64,000 nucleotides of DNA from Owenia fusiformis (GCA_903813345.2 CAIIXF020000003.1:8873912-8937911), one strand, 5' to 3'; shown: positions 23,449-34,884, counted from the stretch's first letter. Made by a program: numbers and translations. Notes: generated by a model not told the origin, from the sequence alone.

Positions 23449-24105
23449 GAACAGCATGGGATTAGTATAGACTCATAGATATATATGAACTTTCCCGTTG
23501 ATTGTCCCCCTACTTGAGTGTGTGATTGAACACCGTGTGATCGATGGAACGTCAGTAAACTGAAAAACGTCAAAATATGAATACAAGTGTGTTGTCAAAA
23601 TGGCAATTTTCTCCTCGTCAAACAGAAATGTACATATCATAAAGTTTTTTGCATTAAATATGTTCACCCTTGCGGGAGTAAACGTTTGGACATGCAACAT
23701 CAACCTTGGGGAAGATGTCTGTGGTTCCAAGTGTTTTCTTTATGCTAAGTGTGTTCCAGTGTACTATGTCATTACATCTCTTCCTTGCCAAAATATGTAC
23801 ATATTGTAACTTTCTTTTAAGTAGTTTCTTTTTGTATAACCTTTTTTCAAACAGGAGTTGCCACCTGGACATGCAACATCAACCTTGGGGAAGATGTCTG
23901 CGGATCCAAGCTGCGAGTTTCCCTGTGTACCATACATGTCAGCTCTAAGAGCTTATATATAATTATTATTTGAGTTAGAAGAGCTTTATCTTGTCTATTG
24001 TAACTTAAATTTTGATACAAGTTTTAATATTTCTGTAATATATAATCATTATATTATCTCCAATCAATGGAGGGGAAATAAATCTAATAAAAATAATAAA
24101 AAACA
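23449..24105 (+). mobile_element. 3' untranslated region and tail of the 22.5 kb non-LTR element
   Basis: The non-coding stretch after the relic frame ends in GGGGAAATAAATC, TAATAAAAATAATAAAAAA, a tail typical of reverse-transcribed 3' ends. Inside it a 45 bp segment (TGGACATGCAACATCAACC...) occurs twice, at 23687-23731 and 23866-23910, with 43 of 45 positions equal. No other coding is recognised. Confidence 0.55.
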
Positions 24106-26330
24106 TAATTTATTCTTCCTTTTACCCTGGTTAGACAATCAACATTGCTTTTTTCTGAAAGTCTAACATATTTAGAAAAGATTGACATCGAAAAAAAATT
24201 TCAATTTTTTTCAAAAAGTTTTTGGTACCTTAGTGACATCACTAATGTTTCAAAATATTTTTGATATGCTAAAACATTGAAGTGGCCCATTAAACATGGC
24301 ATTTTATTATTGAAATAGTGTGTCCTTTGTTCAATCTTTGCATTGGTGTTAAAAATATAATCTTTTTTGAAATGTATTAAGAAATATTTGATGATTAAGA
24401 AATTTCAACTTTTATTGAAAAATGGCGGGAAATTTGAATAATTGAGAAATGAAATGCTCACAACCTTTTTTTCAAAAATTTTTTTTTGTTCAAAAATCTT
24501 TAAAATCACTTTTTAAGTCTTGACAAATAGTAAATTAATGATAAAAAATATTTTCTAACTTTAGACGGGGACTTTAAAGAATTTGCACCTTCTTGCAAAT
24601 TAGCATAAGTATGAAGATTTATCTCACACATAAGTAAACATTTTGAATAAACAGCCCTCTTACTCACGCGGTACTAACTTCGAACGTTAATTTGAATTTT
24701 TGACCTACCAGATGCTTGAGAATCAAGGATTGCGAGTCTCATACTGCACCGTTTGTCTTTAAACGTATACCGTTAAAGCTAACCAAAATTGCCTTTTGTG
24801 ATGCCGTTTCTCAAAAACCATTTGATCATCATCTTTATTTTGTATGAATTAATAATCTTACATAACGATCGATTATTACTGATTGCACTCATAAAGAAAT
24901 GTTTTTAAAGTGCTAATTCGGTAATTTCTGTTTATTTTTTCTCACTTCAATAGATTAAACAGATATTGGTAAGTAATATGTGTAGTATTCCAACAGATTT
25001 TCAACTCATTCCGTTTGTTCATAAGTGGCAAAATAAGATTTCCCGGGAAAAAATGACGTCACGAATAGAACCGGTTATGGATTTTTGAATTTGAATACAA
25101 TTTTGAACAAAATACTCATCGGCCAGGCGCCGGTGTAAAAGGGTAGGAGGTCCTATCAAATGATGGTCCTACTCTCCATTGATTTATATGGTGACCTAAA
25201 TACAACTCTTTCCCTTATTATCTTATACACAATCAGGGCCAGTAAGGAGCAAATGTGACCACGGCACTATGCAACTAAAGTACCAAGTTAAAATTGTTTA
25301 TGTTATATTGTGTTCTGATTGGCCAGAAAGGAGCAACGCTTACCGAAATAACCTCATAGTTCAATGCCTTTTGGTAAGATTTTAAACAGCATTGAGTTAT
25401 GTAACATAATCAACTCAACGTGTATAGTTTCTATACTGTATTCTGACTGGCCAGAACGTATGTCTGCATGACTAGCTTTGTGAAAACGCACCACAGGGTC
25501 GGGAGCGCTAATTGAGGTATCATATTTTTCGCTCATCGGAGGAAAACATGTGGCTCCAAAGTAGTTAAAGTTTAATCATTTCCGCACTGCATTGAATGTA
25601 GTTGCAATCAATTACACTAACACTTTATAAGCACGTTCGGAGATTATGAACTCGAACAACATATTCAAAACCCGTTCTGTTCGTGATGTCATGATTGGCA
25701 TTTGACATTGTGTTCCCGATTTTGAACATCAAATTTCACATTTATAATTTTTTTTTACAAGAACGGTACCTGGTTTGACATGTTGGTGGTATTTACCTCA
25801 TTTAGAACGTGTATAAACTGTATTTTGACCCCATGAGCATCGATCAGACACTTTAACTTACATTGCATTGTTCTAATTAAGAACATCGTCAAAACAATAG
25901 ACAACAAGTTTCCGTTTACCCTTGATCCGTGGCTCAGCTATCGTTTTTGTACTAGTTTGACAACATTCAACATGATGTTACGCCTGATTTTGAGGCATCT
26001 GAAGAAGACAAATATCATTATGTAAACATCCCGTGGCATCTCCGTTTTTAAAAATAGTTTTGTGTCACGTTACAGATAAAACAATCAATATGTCATAACC
26101 AAACCTCTCATCAACTTGTGTAACTACTTTTATTCACATTTGCAGATTAAATCAAATAATTTGATTCGATGGCACGATTTGACGTACGTAAGTATTATCA
26201 AAGTTATATTGACTACCTCTACTCTTTCTGCGAAGAATAAAATTAAAGACCAAATAGCGCCTGGTTCAATCAGAAACCCGACTACCGACAAGATATAAAC
26301 CTAGGACAATCAAAGTTACACACCTGACAC
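24106..26330. other. 2.2 kb upstream of the TATA box; no gene recognised
   Basis: AT-rich. A dispersed repeat fragment at about 24690-24765 (GACCTACCAGATGCTTGAG, ATCAAGGATTGCGAGTCTC) is found again inverted at 53942-53995 and, more diverged, near 59255. Two GATTGGCCAGA or GACTGGCCAGA motifs (about 25317 and 25444) look like degenerate direct repeats. The promoter of the putative gene starting at 26392 would lie at the right edge. Confidence 0.45.
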
Positions 26331-26341
26331 TAATTTCAATA

Positions 26342-26349
26342 TATAAATA
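26342..26349 (+). promoter_or_regulatory. Candidate TATA box
   Basis: TATAAATA sits 43 bp before the ATG at 26392. With a usual 25-30 bp spacing, transcription would start near 26372 and leave a short leader. The motif alone is weak evidence in AT-rich DNA. It gains value from the well-formed ATG and splice donor right after it. Confidence 0.4.
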
Positions 26350-26391
26350 TAGCAAATCCTCATTGAAATAATAAAACAAATTAGCAAGAAC

Positions 26392-26413
26392 ATGGCAGAT
26401 ATCAAAGAATCGG
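26392..26413 (+). CDS. Candidate first coding exon of the GIMAP-like gene
   Basis: ATG in good context (A at -3, G at +4: GAACATGG) encodes MADIKES plus one base of an eighth codon. It is followed at once by GTGAGT (26414-26419), a good splice donor. The phase-1 end fits the phase-1 acceptor at 34759, where the joined codon would be GGA (Gly). What is seen: TATA, start context, donor and matching phase. What is inferred: that this exon belongs with the exons at 34759 and 54599. A first exon of only 22 coding bases is easy to meet by chance, so the link needs transcript evidence. Confidence 0.4.
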
Positions 26414-27189
26414 GTGAGTTGTCTATTTAGATTACTTTGAACATGTTTTTTGTATGTATTTGTTAACAAAATGGCAGACAACGCTGTTCAATTGGATTTG
26501 CCTCTTGGCGATGCTCTCGGCCTGTGGTGTTTTCTAGTTTCAACCCCAATGTGTACAGAGGTTATTTTAGCCGAAGCTTATTCCAATCTTTATATATTTC
26601 ACGGTATTCTATTGTCTTGTCACACTTGCCCCGGTCTGGAGCCCTGCTTGGTTGTCCACCCAGGCCCTCATAATCATATACGTTTCTCTATATTGTTTCA
26701 GAAAACACATCAGACACTTCTTATGTTCTTGGTATCATATGTTCGGAATGAAATGAAACATCTGTCCGAACCTCAATGGAACAAAATGACATAAACACAA
26801 CGTGTTTAGGTCTCTCAATATTAAAATTGTACAAAGGAAAGTTTGGTTGATTTAAAAACAATATCTATTTAATGAAATAAAAAGTTTATCTTAATTCTTT
26901 ATCTATTTTGGGGGTTTCTGTTTTAATTTTTTGATTATTTTTTTAAAATCAACCTAGAGAGGTCTAGGGAAATGTTGTACATGATATTTTGTTCCAACAA
27001 GCGTCGGAAAGATATTTTATTTCATTCTTAAGAATTGGTAAAAAGTAACAAAAAACAATTGCAGTAAAAAACAAAAATTGTGAACAAAAACTGTATATAT
27101 AAAAAAAATTCGCATAAAATTGTTGTCAATCACTCAAAACTACATTAAGGACCGTGTTTTTTTCAGAATGTTTTCAATAATTGGTTTAA

Positions 27190-27390
27190 AGGGTGACGCA
27201 TGTCGTCTAGCAATTCGAACTCTCGTTTCCGGTGTTGCTCACTGTTTAGTATAGAAGGACTGATCCAGGAATAATACTCAAGGGTTCACAGGCTCGAGGT
27301 CGTTGTGTAAACACCTCTAACTGTTATATAGCATTAGAATATTATAGATCGTCACACATTTATAAAAAGGAGATTTTTATTTTGACAAAT
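27190..27390. repeat. Left end of a TTAA-flanked element, copy 2
   Basis: Matches 16426-16626, beginning AGGGTGACGCATGTCG right after TTAA (27186-27189) and ending ...TTTTGACAAAT. It pairs with the right end at 29346-29416, giving a 2.2 kb unit. The contents between the ends differ completely from those of copy 1. Confidence 0.6.
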
Positions 27391-27990
27391 TATTTTCTCA
27401 TTTATGGGTGAAGTTTCAGGATCTTCTATTTGTGTTTATAAGGATAAATTGACACACGTTTTTGTACACAGCTTGGCTTTCAGAATCATTATTAACGGAT
27501 TACTTTATCTCCAATTTCAATAAATATGACTTTTCAGAATAATAAGTTCGTTATCAAAAACATAAACTGGGTATGCACGACGATCACCAAATGCATTTGG
27601 AGGGGCGATATGTTAGAATTAATTTTGAGATTCTCGATCTTCATGTGGTTTATGGAAGTCGCCATAACCTAGATTTAAGTAGCTTTGAATATTCATGAGT
27701 CGTGTCACATCAACTCAACAAATTCGAGCATTTTGATTGGCTTAAATAATGCGCATGCGGGGTCACATTGAAACTACGAACTACATGTATAAACACGAAT
27801 GTTAATTTTTTTTGTTAAATGTTTTCATACCTTGATAATCACCGTAACCCCCTTCAAATGTGCAAATGTCTCGACTTCCTTGAGCTGAAATTCTAAAGTG
27901 AATACAACTCCCGTACGCTTCCTGCGCCAATAATGATTTCGATAAATTCTCGGCTCTGACTGAGCTCACTTCTCATGACTTCTATGACTT
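27391..27990. other. Interior of TTAA-flanked unit; no gene recognised
   Basis: AT-rich sequence between the left end and a retroelement endonuclease fragment. No coding or clear repeat is seen. Confidence 0.4.
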
Positions 27991-28991
27991 CTTAGCATCA
28001 ATGCCAGTGAAATGCTTTGCAACAAGGTATTATATGATGAACAAAAGGAAGCTTGTTTGAATAATGAAAGTAAATTAACCCATGTTCAAGATTGTAATCA
28101 GCATATCTCAAAGCTTGAAGTCTCAACTAGTGATGAATTAATCACATCATTACCTAATTCATTTTTAGTATTTATCTGGAACATAAATAGACTGACAACA
28201 AAGCTAAATGATGGCGATGACCTTTATGATTTAATGAAAAAATATTCTTTATGTCTTTTAAAGGAATATTCCTTGCCAGACCCTTTCTCTCTTGATATGG
28301 TAGCTATAATCATATATATAGTTTCCATATTTAGCAAAACATGGGAAAATGTTTTAATATGGTCAATATTGATCATTTAAAAATCTAGTGCTTATTTCCA
28401 GTGAGCTGCCATCTTTTAAGATTTCTTGCAGGAAGTGATGTCATCAACTCTCAACTTCTAAAACATTGCCCATAACAGTGTAGGAAAGTAGCACAAAATC
28501 ACTTCTAGACAAGTGATCATTACTTTCTGTGCAAAAATATTTTCAGGGCTTGTCAACTTAGAATAAAAGAAGAGATTTTCAGAAGGATTAAATAAAATAC
28601 AAAGTTGAAAAAGAATATTTAGCTGGTTTTGTAATTCTTAATAGCTCCTACCCTAATGCTATATGCAAAGTTGAGAGTCGATGACATCACTTCCTGTGTG
28701 AAATTTTGAAAGATGGCAGCTTACTGGAATTGAGCATCACATTTCTAAGTGATCAAATTTGACCATATCAAAACATTTTTGCGTGTTTTGCTAAACATGG
28801 CAAGCATATATATTGTTATAGCTACCATATGAGAAGAGAGATAGTTTGGCAAGGAATATTCCTTTAAGTGAAACCTGGCTTTCACCTGATGAAACTCTTT
28901 CTTTAAAGGGTTTTGAATGCATTAACTTAGCCCGTGGGTGTAGAAACATCTCTTATAATTCTAAATTATATTCAGGGGGGCTAGCCGTACC
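27991..28991 (+). pseudogene. Non-LTR endonuclease fragment split by a MITE
   Basis: The frame reads ...LPNSFLVFIWNINRLTTKL...YDLMKKYSLCLL up to 28260. It resumes at 28868 with SETWLSPDETLSLKGFEC...YSGGLAVP. The pattern (N-x-L near the start, then SETWL and GG-x-AV) is the N-terminal half of an AP-type endonuclease of a non-LTR retrotransposon. The interruption is exactly the 602 bp element at 28262-28863 plus one TTAA. After LAVP the frame ends in a stop (about 29005) and the rest of the element is absent. It is a dead fragment. Confidence 0.7.
28262..28863. mobile_element. 602 bp TTAA MITE with long inverted arms
   Basis: Termini AGGAATATTCCTTGCCA and TGGCAAGGAATATTCCT, with arms of about 200 bp each (for example ATGTCATCAACTCTCAAC at 28438 against its complement near 28670). 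TTAA lies directly outside both ends (28258-28261 and 28864-28867). Removing the element and one TTAA restores the reading frame of the surrounding endonuclease fragment, which fixes the insertion point to the base. TTAA duplication suggests mobilisation by a piggyBac-like or Kolobok-like transposase. No coding inside. Confidence 0.9.
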
Positions 28992-29345
28992 TTGGTGTAA
29001 ACTACCCACCTAGGTGTAAACTTATCCATAGCTTAGCCATATCCAATGAAATATTAGAGTAACTTACCGCACCACACATAGGCATATTCCATGTGTTTGG
29101 ATGCTTTGAAGATGGTGGCTACGTCGACGATACGTCAGACATTCGGTCCACATCCGGGTCTCTGGAGGAAAGATGGTGGTCCCCGTCTAACAGACAACTG
29201 TGTCGCTGGGTCAATTTATGATTTTTATTTTCAATATTACACCAAAACTTACACATAACAATTTTTCATCTTGTTGGATTTTATTAAGTAGTATTGTAGC
29301 TACATTTTAAAATGATTAGAAGACCTGGCATTATTTCTGCATTAA
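28992..29345. other. Spacer inside the TTAA-flanked unit; no gene recognised
   Basis: Contains GGTGTAAACTACCCACCTAG-type short direct repeats (CTTGGTGTAAACT and CTAGGTGTAAACT) and moderately GC-rich sequence near 29110-29200. No coding or known motif. Confidence 0.35.
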
Positions 29346-29416
29346 AAACTGTCTGATCAAGTTGACTCGCCTGGAGCCGCCATGTTGTTTTTATACGGGA
29401 AGCTCATCGTAACCCT
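29346..29416. repeat. Right end of a TTAA-flanked element, copy 2
   Basis: Matches 20230-20298 and ends CGTAACCCT followed by TTAA (29417-29420). The inverted terminus AGGGTTACG compares with AGGGTGACG at the left end. The element appears to have a very short TIR plus unrelated but family-specific subterminal regions. Confidence 0.6.
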
Positions 29417-29424
29417 TTAAGAGA

Positions 29425-29585
29425 AAAACATTGTTGAATTCAGTTCACCATATCGATACCAATCCTTTGAGCGAAGTCTAACAGCTCAGTTTAAACTAGG
29501 TATTTTGCCACTTAGGCTAGAGACAAGCAGATTTAAGGGAGAACGTACAGAAGAACGATTATGTACACTATGTAAGGCAAACTAA
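29425..29585 (+). pseudogene. C-terminal fragment of a non-LTR retrotransposon protein
   Basis: In one frame the sequence reads ...EFSSPYRYQSFERSLTAQF, then KLGILPLRLETSRFKGE and EERLCTLCKAN followed by TAA. The order LPLR-x-ET-x-RF ... ER-x-C-x2-C is seen near the end of many CR1/L2-like ORF2 proteins. It starts immediately after the TTAA end, so the TTAA element may have inserted into, and now masks, the rest of this relic. Confidence 0.6.
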
Positions 29586-30244
29586 GTTAAAAACAGAAAA
29601 AATGTCGGTCCCGGGGTACCTGTACCTCCTTCACGGAAATAAGGATATATCAATATGTATTATATATTTTGTTTTCAAATCTTCAGAATTGATAGATACT
29701 TTAATGGTGTATCATTGGTAGGAAAATCAAAGGGATTGTTTTATAAAAAGTATCTGTGTAAAAAAGCGTCTATTACTTATTGATCACCCCTCGTATAACT
29801 TCTAAAAATGGGATGGGTATTGAAATACGATAAAGTTAAAAACCACATTTCCTATGTTATTTTCCAATAGGGAAAACTCATGTTATCCATTTTTCAGCAT
29901 GATTTTGGTCATCGAAAATTGATATCTTCAAAACTAGACTTTAAATACCATTCTACTTTTGAAGATGTTTTAGACCCCGTGTTGAATAATGTTTGCATGC
30001 AGTAAAGATCAGAAAAAGAAGATCCTCTTTGAGCAAATAAGTTCAACATTTTGAAAAAGGCGTTGGCGTTGGGGTCCCTATGTATAATTTTTCGAATCGT
30101 TCAATTGATATTTTTATCATCATGGGGACTTCACTTGAAAGAAAACATATTGTTTTAATAAAAAACACTGTATTTATGCCCAGAAAGTACTCATGGTGAA
30201 AGATATGACCGTCTAAAATCACTTGCCACACTGCACATGGACCT
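29586..30244. other. Stretch without recognised gene
   Basis: Contains a segment near 29850-29950 (CCTATGTTATTTTCC, ACTCATGTTATCCATT, GATTTTGGTCATCG) shared weakly with 15310-15370 and 22000-22070, probably an old dispersed repeat. Nothing coding. Confidence 0.4.
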
Positions 30245-30465
30245 TTCATTTAGCCATATTAAGGATGTTGCATACATATATTCACATAGCTACAATAGGC
30301 AACCGATTATATGCTTATGTATAATGTAATATGTTAACCATTTGAATAGTAATTCGAATGATAATGTTTTCATTCCCTCCAAACGATTAGGTTCAGTTGT
30401 AAAACACCAATGTTTATTTATCACCACTTAAAATCGTGTACACAGCATACATTCTATAATTCCTA

Positions 30466-31340
30466 CACTCCCCTCCATAAGTTTGGCAACCTTTTTTCCC
30501 CATTGAACTATGTGTTAAAGCCTCTTACCGTTTGAATTTTTATTTACTTAACCGGTGATGAAATAACGTATAATATTGATGGAAACGTAACTTGACTTTA
30601 TTTCCAATACCTCCAAATTTTCTCAATTTTTTTCCTCAATTACAATAGGTCGAAAATTGATGATAAATATGATGAATTTTTGAAAATCGTCATTCCCATG
30701 TAATCCAATGGAAAATGGAGGGTTCGGGGCAAATCAGAAATCAGGATATCTTTTCAGTAAAAGATTCAGAAAAAAATATTTCTATATAGAAAATTGAATT
30801 GTCTAACTTTTTTGAACACTAAGTGTTTAGTTTATTTGATGAATATTAAAGTTACAGCGCTTCAAAGTCATTTTTGAAAATAATTGTTCGCCTCCTGTGT
30901 TATTTCAATGGGAGAGGTTTTTTGAAAAAAAAATTGACTTTAAAGCCCTATAACTATGTTGAACCTGAAAAAACATATCAATTTTTTGTTAAATAAAGTT
31001 AGCAAATTCAATTGCCTGCCTAACTCGTATTTTTTGCAAGGACTCGGATGGATGGATATTCTGTCATATGACTTGCGGCAAACCTACCATTTCCCATTGC
31101 TTAACATGGGAATGTCGATTTTCAAAAATTCATCAAATTTAGCATCAATTTTCGACCTATTGTAATTGAGGAAAAAAATTGAGAAAATTTGGAGGTATTG
31201 GAATTAAAGTCAAATTACGTTTCCATTAATAGTATAAGTATTTTCATCGCAGGTTAAGTAGATAAAAATTCAAAGGTAAATAGGCTTTAACACGTAGTTC
31301 AATGTGGGAAAAAAGGTTGCCAAACTTATGGAGGGGAGTG
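30466..31340. mobile_element. 875 bp TA-flanked MITE (AAGTTTGGCAAC family, best copy)
   Basis: Perfect outer ends CACTCCCCTCCATAAGTTTG and the inverse CAAACTTATGGAGGGGAGTG, with TA on both sides (30464-30465 and 31341-31342). The arms stay complementary far inward, for example TCAATTTTTTTCCTC near 30628 against its complement near 31170. The whole element is a long hairpin. Related copies are at 56674-57510 and, truncated, at 8738-9365. No transposase is encoded; a mariner-type enzyme acting in trans is likely. Confidence 0.9.
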
Positions 31341-31633
31341 TATATCACTGATTATGTGCTTCTGTGATGTTTTAACCATTTGGACACTAATACTGAATAA
31401 CAATATTTACATTTATTATAGTCGTCAAACAATTATATTCAGCTGTAAATATCAATTACTGTTCTTTATTTTCATTTACAATGTTACATATCAAAAATAT
31501 ATTACATTAATATGTGTAATGTTTTAACCCTTTACACTCTAACACAGATTAAAATGGTTTCATGTGTTATTGTCTTCGAACAATTATGTTAACATGTGAA
31601 CATCCAATGATCTTCATATTTATTTACAATGTT

Positions 31634-31803
31634 ACAGTTTCTCCACGGGATGAGCTGTTTTTGTTAAAAAAATGTGTGACGATGGTTTTTGCTCCACCAA
31701 GGGCTATTGATCTTTTTCATGATACTCAGAGAGATAACTCATATAAATATTATGCAATCGATTTGGGCCGTGAGAATTCAAAAAAGCAGCCTATGTACTT
31801 AAT
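31634..31803 (+). other. Coding-like segment interrupting the tandem-repeat arm
   Basis: About 170 bp with no counterpart in neighbouring repeat units. It follows a TTTACAATGTTACAG acceptor-like stretch (AG at 31634-31635) and reads RDELFLLKKCVTMVFAPPRA, then IDLFHDTQRDNSYKYYAIDL in one frame. The amino-acid mix is less AT-biased than in surrounding frames, which suggests a captured exon or coding fragment. I do not recognise a family, and there is no strong donor (GTACTT near 31797 at best). Confidence 0.25.
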
Positions 31804-33360
31804 AATTTAATATTTAATCCCCTTCAATTCTAATACTGCTAAAAACCTTTATTGTATTATTCATTTCAAACAATTATGTTCAGTCGTAACCATACAATTT
31901 TTTAATCTTTGTTTACAAAGCAATACATACACATTTTTCATTTCTAGACTAGACTCATTATGTAATATTTTATTTTAATGTTTTGGATACAATACTGATG
32001 ACCGTTGTAAACATGAATCTGTAATATTCCAGCTCTTTAAACACGTACAGTTACAGTTCATCTTACAGTTACACTTATGAAAATGTTTTAAAGTAATATA
32101 TCATTCAAACTTTTGTGTTAAGTCTACAAAGTAGTATTTATTAGCTTTATTTGTAACGTATCCAAATAGTTCAAATATTACAGAAGCCTATCAGGCCCAT
32201 AAACAGGATTTGCCAAAATTCCAAGGGGCCCAAAAATGGCCAGGATCACTTTGAAATGTGCTCAGAATGGTGAAAAAACTGCATGCTTTTAAAAGAATGT
32301 TTGGCCAGGATAAGTCTATAAATAAAAAAAATGTATTTGCAAGATTGCAAATGAAGATAATTAAAGCTAGATGTTTATAACAGAACACGAATGTTTCGAT
32401 AAAATAATTCATGAAAAGATTTTCATCAGTATTAAGTTAAAGCATATATCATTTGTTTAGAAATTAAGAAAAATGTATAATCTGTAAGATTGTAAATGAA
32501 GATGAAGAACTTTGGATGTTTACATCCAGACATAATTTTTTGAAGACGATGATATATAAAAACATTTTAATCTGTAGAAGTGTGAAAATGGTTGAAATAT
32601 TACAGAAACACATATTAGTAAGCATACATGTAGTATCGAATTCATCTGTAAAATACGTAATATATACATACGTATAACATAATAAATGAAGATATAGATC
32701 ATTGGATGTTCACTCGTGATCATAATTTTTCTAAGACAAGAATATATAGAAACATTATAATCCGTATTAGTGTGTAAAAGGTTAAAATATGACAGAAACG
32801 CATAATCATAAGGGGTAAATGTTACTGTAGTATATGTGGATATGTAATCTAAATAAGATAATAAATGAAGATAATTTGTTATTTACATCTGAAAATAATT
32901 GTTTGAAGACAATAATATTTGAAAACATTTTACTCTTTATTAGTGTTTAAAGGGTCAATTATAACAAAGACATGTGATAGTAAGGATTAATGTGTAGTAT
33001 CTGTAAAATATGTAATATATGGAACATTGTGAATGAAGATGTGAACAATCATTAGTATTTACTGCTGAACATAACTGTATGAAGGCTCTAATAAATGAAA
33101 ATATTTTATTCAGTATTAGTGTTCAAGGTGTTTAAAAGTGTTTAAAACATCACAAAAACACATGATCAATGATGTAGAAATTATAAAATGTAACATTTGT
33201 GTTACGTTTTAAATGGAGATATATAAACATGATCGTTTGAATGGAATAAAAAAATTAAAACATTATCATCCGAATTACTGATCAAATGGTTAACATATTA
33301 CATAGCATATTATCAGTAGCCCACCATATATTGGCAACATCCTTAATCTAGCTAAATCAA

Positions 33361-34758
33361 CAATTAATGTTCACAACATAAAAAATTGTCTATATAGAAT
33401 ATTACATGACATTTTTATATAAGTATTAGTGTTTAAAGGGTTAATACCTCTTAAATTAAATAATATATAATTAAATAATAAATAATAAAATATAGTGGAT
33501 AAAAGCAAAAAACATGTACAAAGAGTCATGAATTAGATCTCTGACCTCAGCTGTCCTTTGTATCACATGAGATTGTATGTTACTTGATAGCGCTAGCAGT
33601 AGTCAGTGTGTGTTACGATAGCAGTAAGAGTAGTCGAAAAAATTATTGTGATGTTAGAAATACATTATCAATAACTTTTAACATAACGTTTGCCATGTAT
33701 TTATGAAATAAATTGAAATACTTAAAAGTTACGATACATTTTTGACATATTTTTAAAAACATATTATTGATTTTTTGAGGAACAAATACGATGGCACTTT
33801 GTCATATATTGAATCATGTTTATACAAAAATTAATTAAGGAAATCAAAATCCTTTATTTTACCAATACTATGCAAAGATATGTAGCATAACCCTGCTTTT
33901 AATCAACCTTTGGGAATCAAAGGGTTAATTATTAAAAAATGCCTTTCACACAATTGCCAAACTATTTCAGAAGTTATGGATGCCATTTATAGACAATACT
34001 ATTAATTCGTCACTGTCATAAGCGAGGCGAAAAATCTTTAAGAATTAAAATGTCAATGTGTCCCTGTGTCAAAAAATGGAAAGAAGGCGCCACTATGATA
34101 GCTCATTTGAAATTCGCTGACCTTTTCAGACAAGCACCTCATATATTCTTGGACCCTGAGGTATGTGCTAAAGGTTGAGAAAGTAAAATTCCATGACTTG
34201 TCAAAAAATTAAGATGTTACTAAACAAACGGTGACTACAACGACAGTCATCACGGATGTTCGAAGATATTTTTAATCTTTTTAATTAGCTATTTAAGAGA
34301 TCCAGTCGTCTAGATTTATATTCTGGACAATCAGTAATGTTCCAATATAATTGCTCATAAAACATCATAATTTATATCCCTTAAATATATCTTGAGACCA
34401 AATCATAAGCACAATATCACCAATATATTGAGGAAATCATCAAGGCAACCAACAGAACAACCAAATGTCAGAACTGAACTCAATAAGTCGAAAACAATAT
34501 ACAATGTTTTTGGGGGATTTATCTATATTTTAACCCTAGAAGCCCCAAGGTAAAAAGGTAACACGAACACCTAAGGGGGGTCAAAAGGGCACCCCCCTAG
34601 TAAAATTTTTACTAGTAAAGCTAGGATGTTCAAACTTTCCCCAAATATACTTTATCCAATGACCTAAAATAGGTTAGAATAGAATAGCACTCTTTATTAT
34701 CAGATATAATACGCACAGTGATCCTCTAGCAAAAATTATAATAAAAGGTTTATTTTAG
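33361..34758. other. Putative intron sequence; no feature recognised
   Basis: AT-rich with no clear mobile element. If the gene model for the GTPase is right this is part of intron 1, ending in the acceptor TTTATTTTAG before 34759. Confidence 0.4.
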
Positions 34759-34884
34759 GAATGAAGGACCAATGTCAATCAAGTGAAAGTAATACTGAAA
34801 TGTATGCATCTAAGAAAGATTCAGCAAACAAGGGTACGACTGGACTAACGAAAAAAGGGGAGGAAAAGGACAAGAAGGCTACTG
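34759..34884 (+). CDS. Candidate exon 2 of the GIMAP-like gene (Lys/Ser-rich linker)
   Basis: A 126 bp stretch bounded by an acceptor (TTTATTTTAG, AG at 34757-34758) and a strong donor GTAAGT (34885-34890). Its frame reads MKDQCQSSESNTEM, then KKDSANKGTTGLTKKGEEKD and KKAT. It begins with two bases and ends with one base of split codons, so both junctions are phase 1 and the exon is a whole number of codons. Joined to 26413 upstream and 54599 downstream it gives continuous coding. The product would be a charged, probably disordered segment before the GTP-binding domain. Read through the donor, the frame would continue to a TAG at 34947, but the donor makes that unlikely. No homologue recognised. 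Confidence 0.5.

Larger units (their letters stand above)
30245..33360. mobile_element. 3.1 kb inverted structure with tandem-repeat arms
   Basis: The outer ends match in inverse: TTAGCCATATTAAGGATGTTG (about 30250) against the complement near 33335-33355. Both arms consist of a diverged repeat of roughly 160-190 bp. The right arm has it head to tail at about 32532, 32722, 32895, 33071 and 33228, keyed by ATAATT...TGAAGAC...ACATTTTA. The left arm carries the reverse-oriented unit (AAACAATTATGTTCAG) at about 30380, 31420, 31577 and 31866. A younger MITE (30466-31340) and a 170 bp coding-like segment (about 31634-31803) interrupt the left arm. The centre holds a segment at about 32240-32310 that resembles part of the 3 kb units at 2620-2680. 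It carries no transposase. Confidence 0.6.

Noticed and set aside
23160-23573. 137-residue minus-strand frame
   Set aside because: It lies antisense to the Cys/His-rich retroelement frame and has no recognisable features.
26450-26794. 115-codon frame with MADNAVQLDL near its start
   Set aside because: Considered as an alternative first exon because of a good ATG context, but no donor, domain or homologue is recognised and the composition looks like chance.
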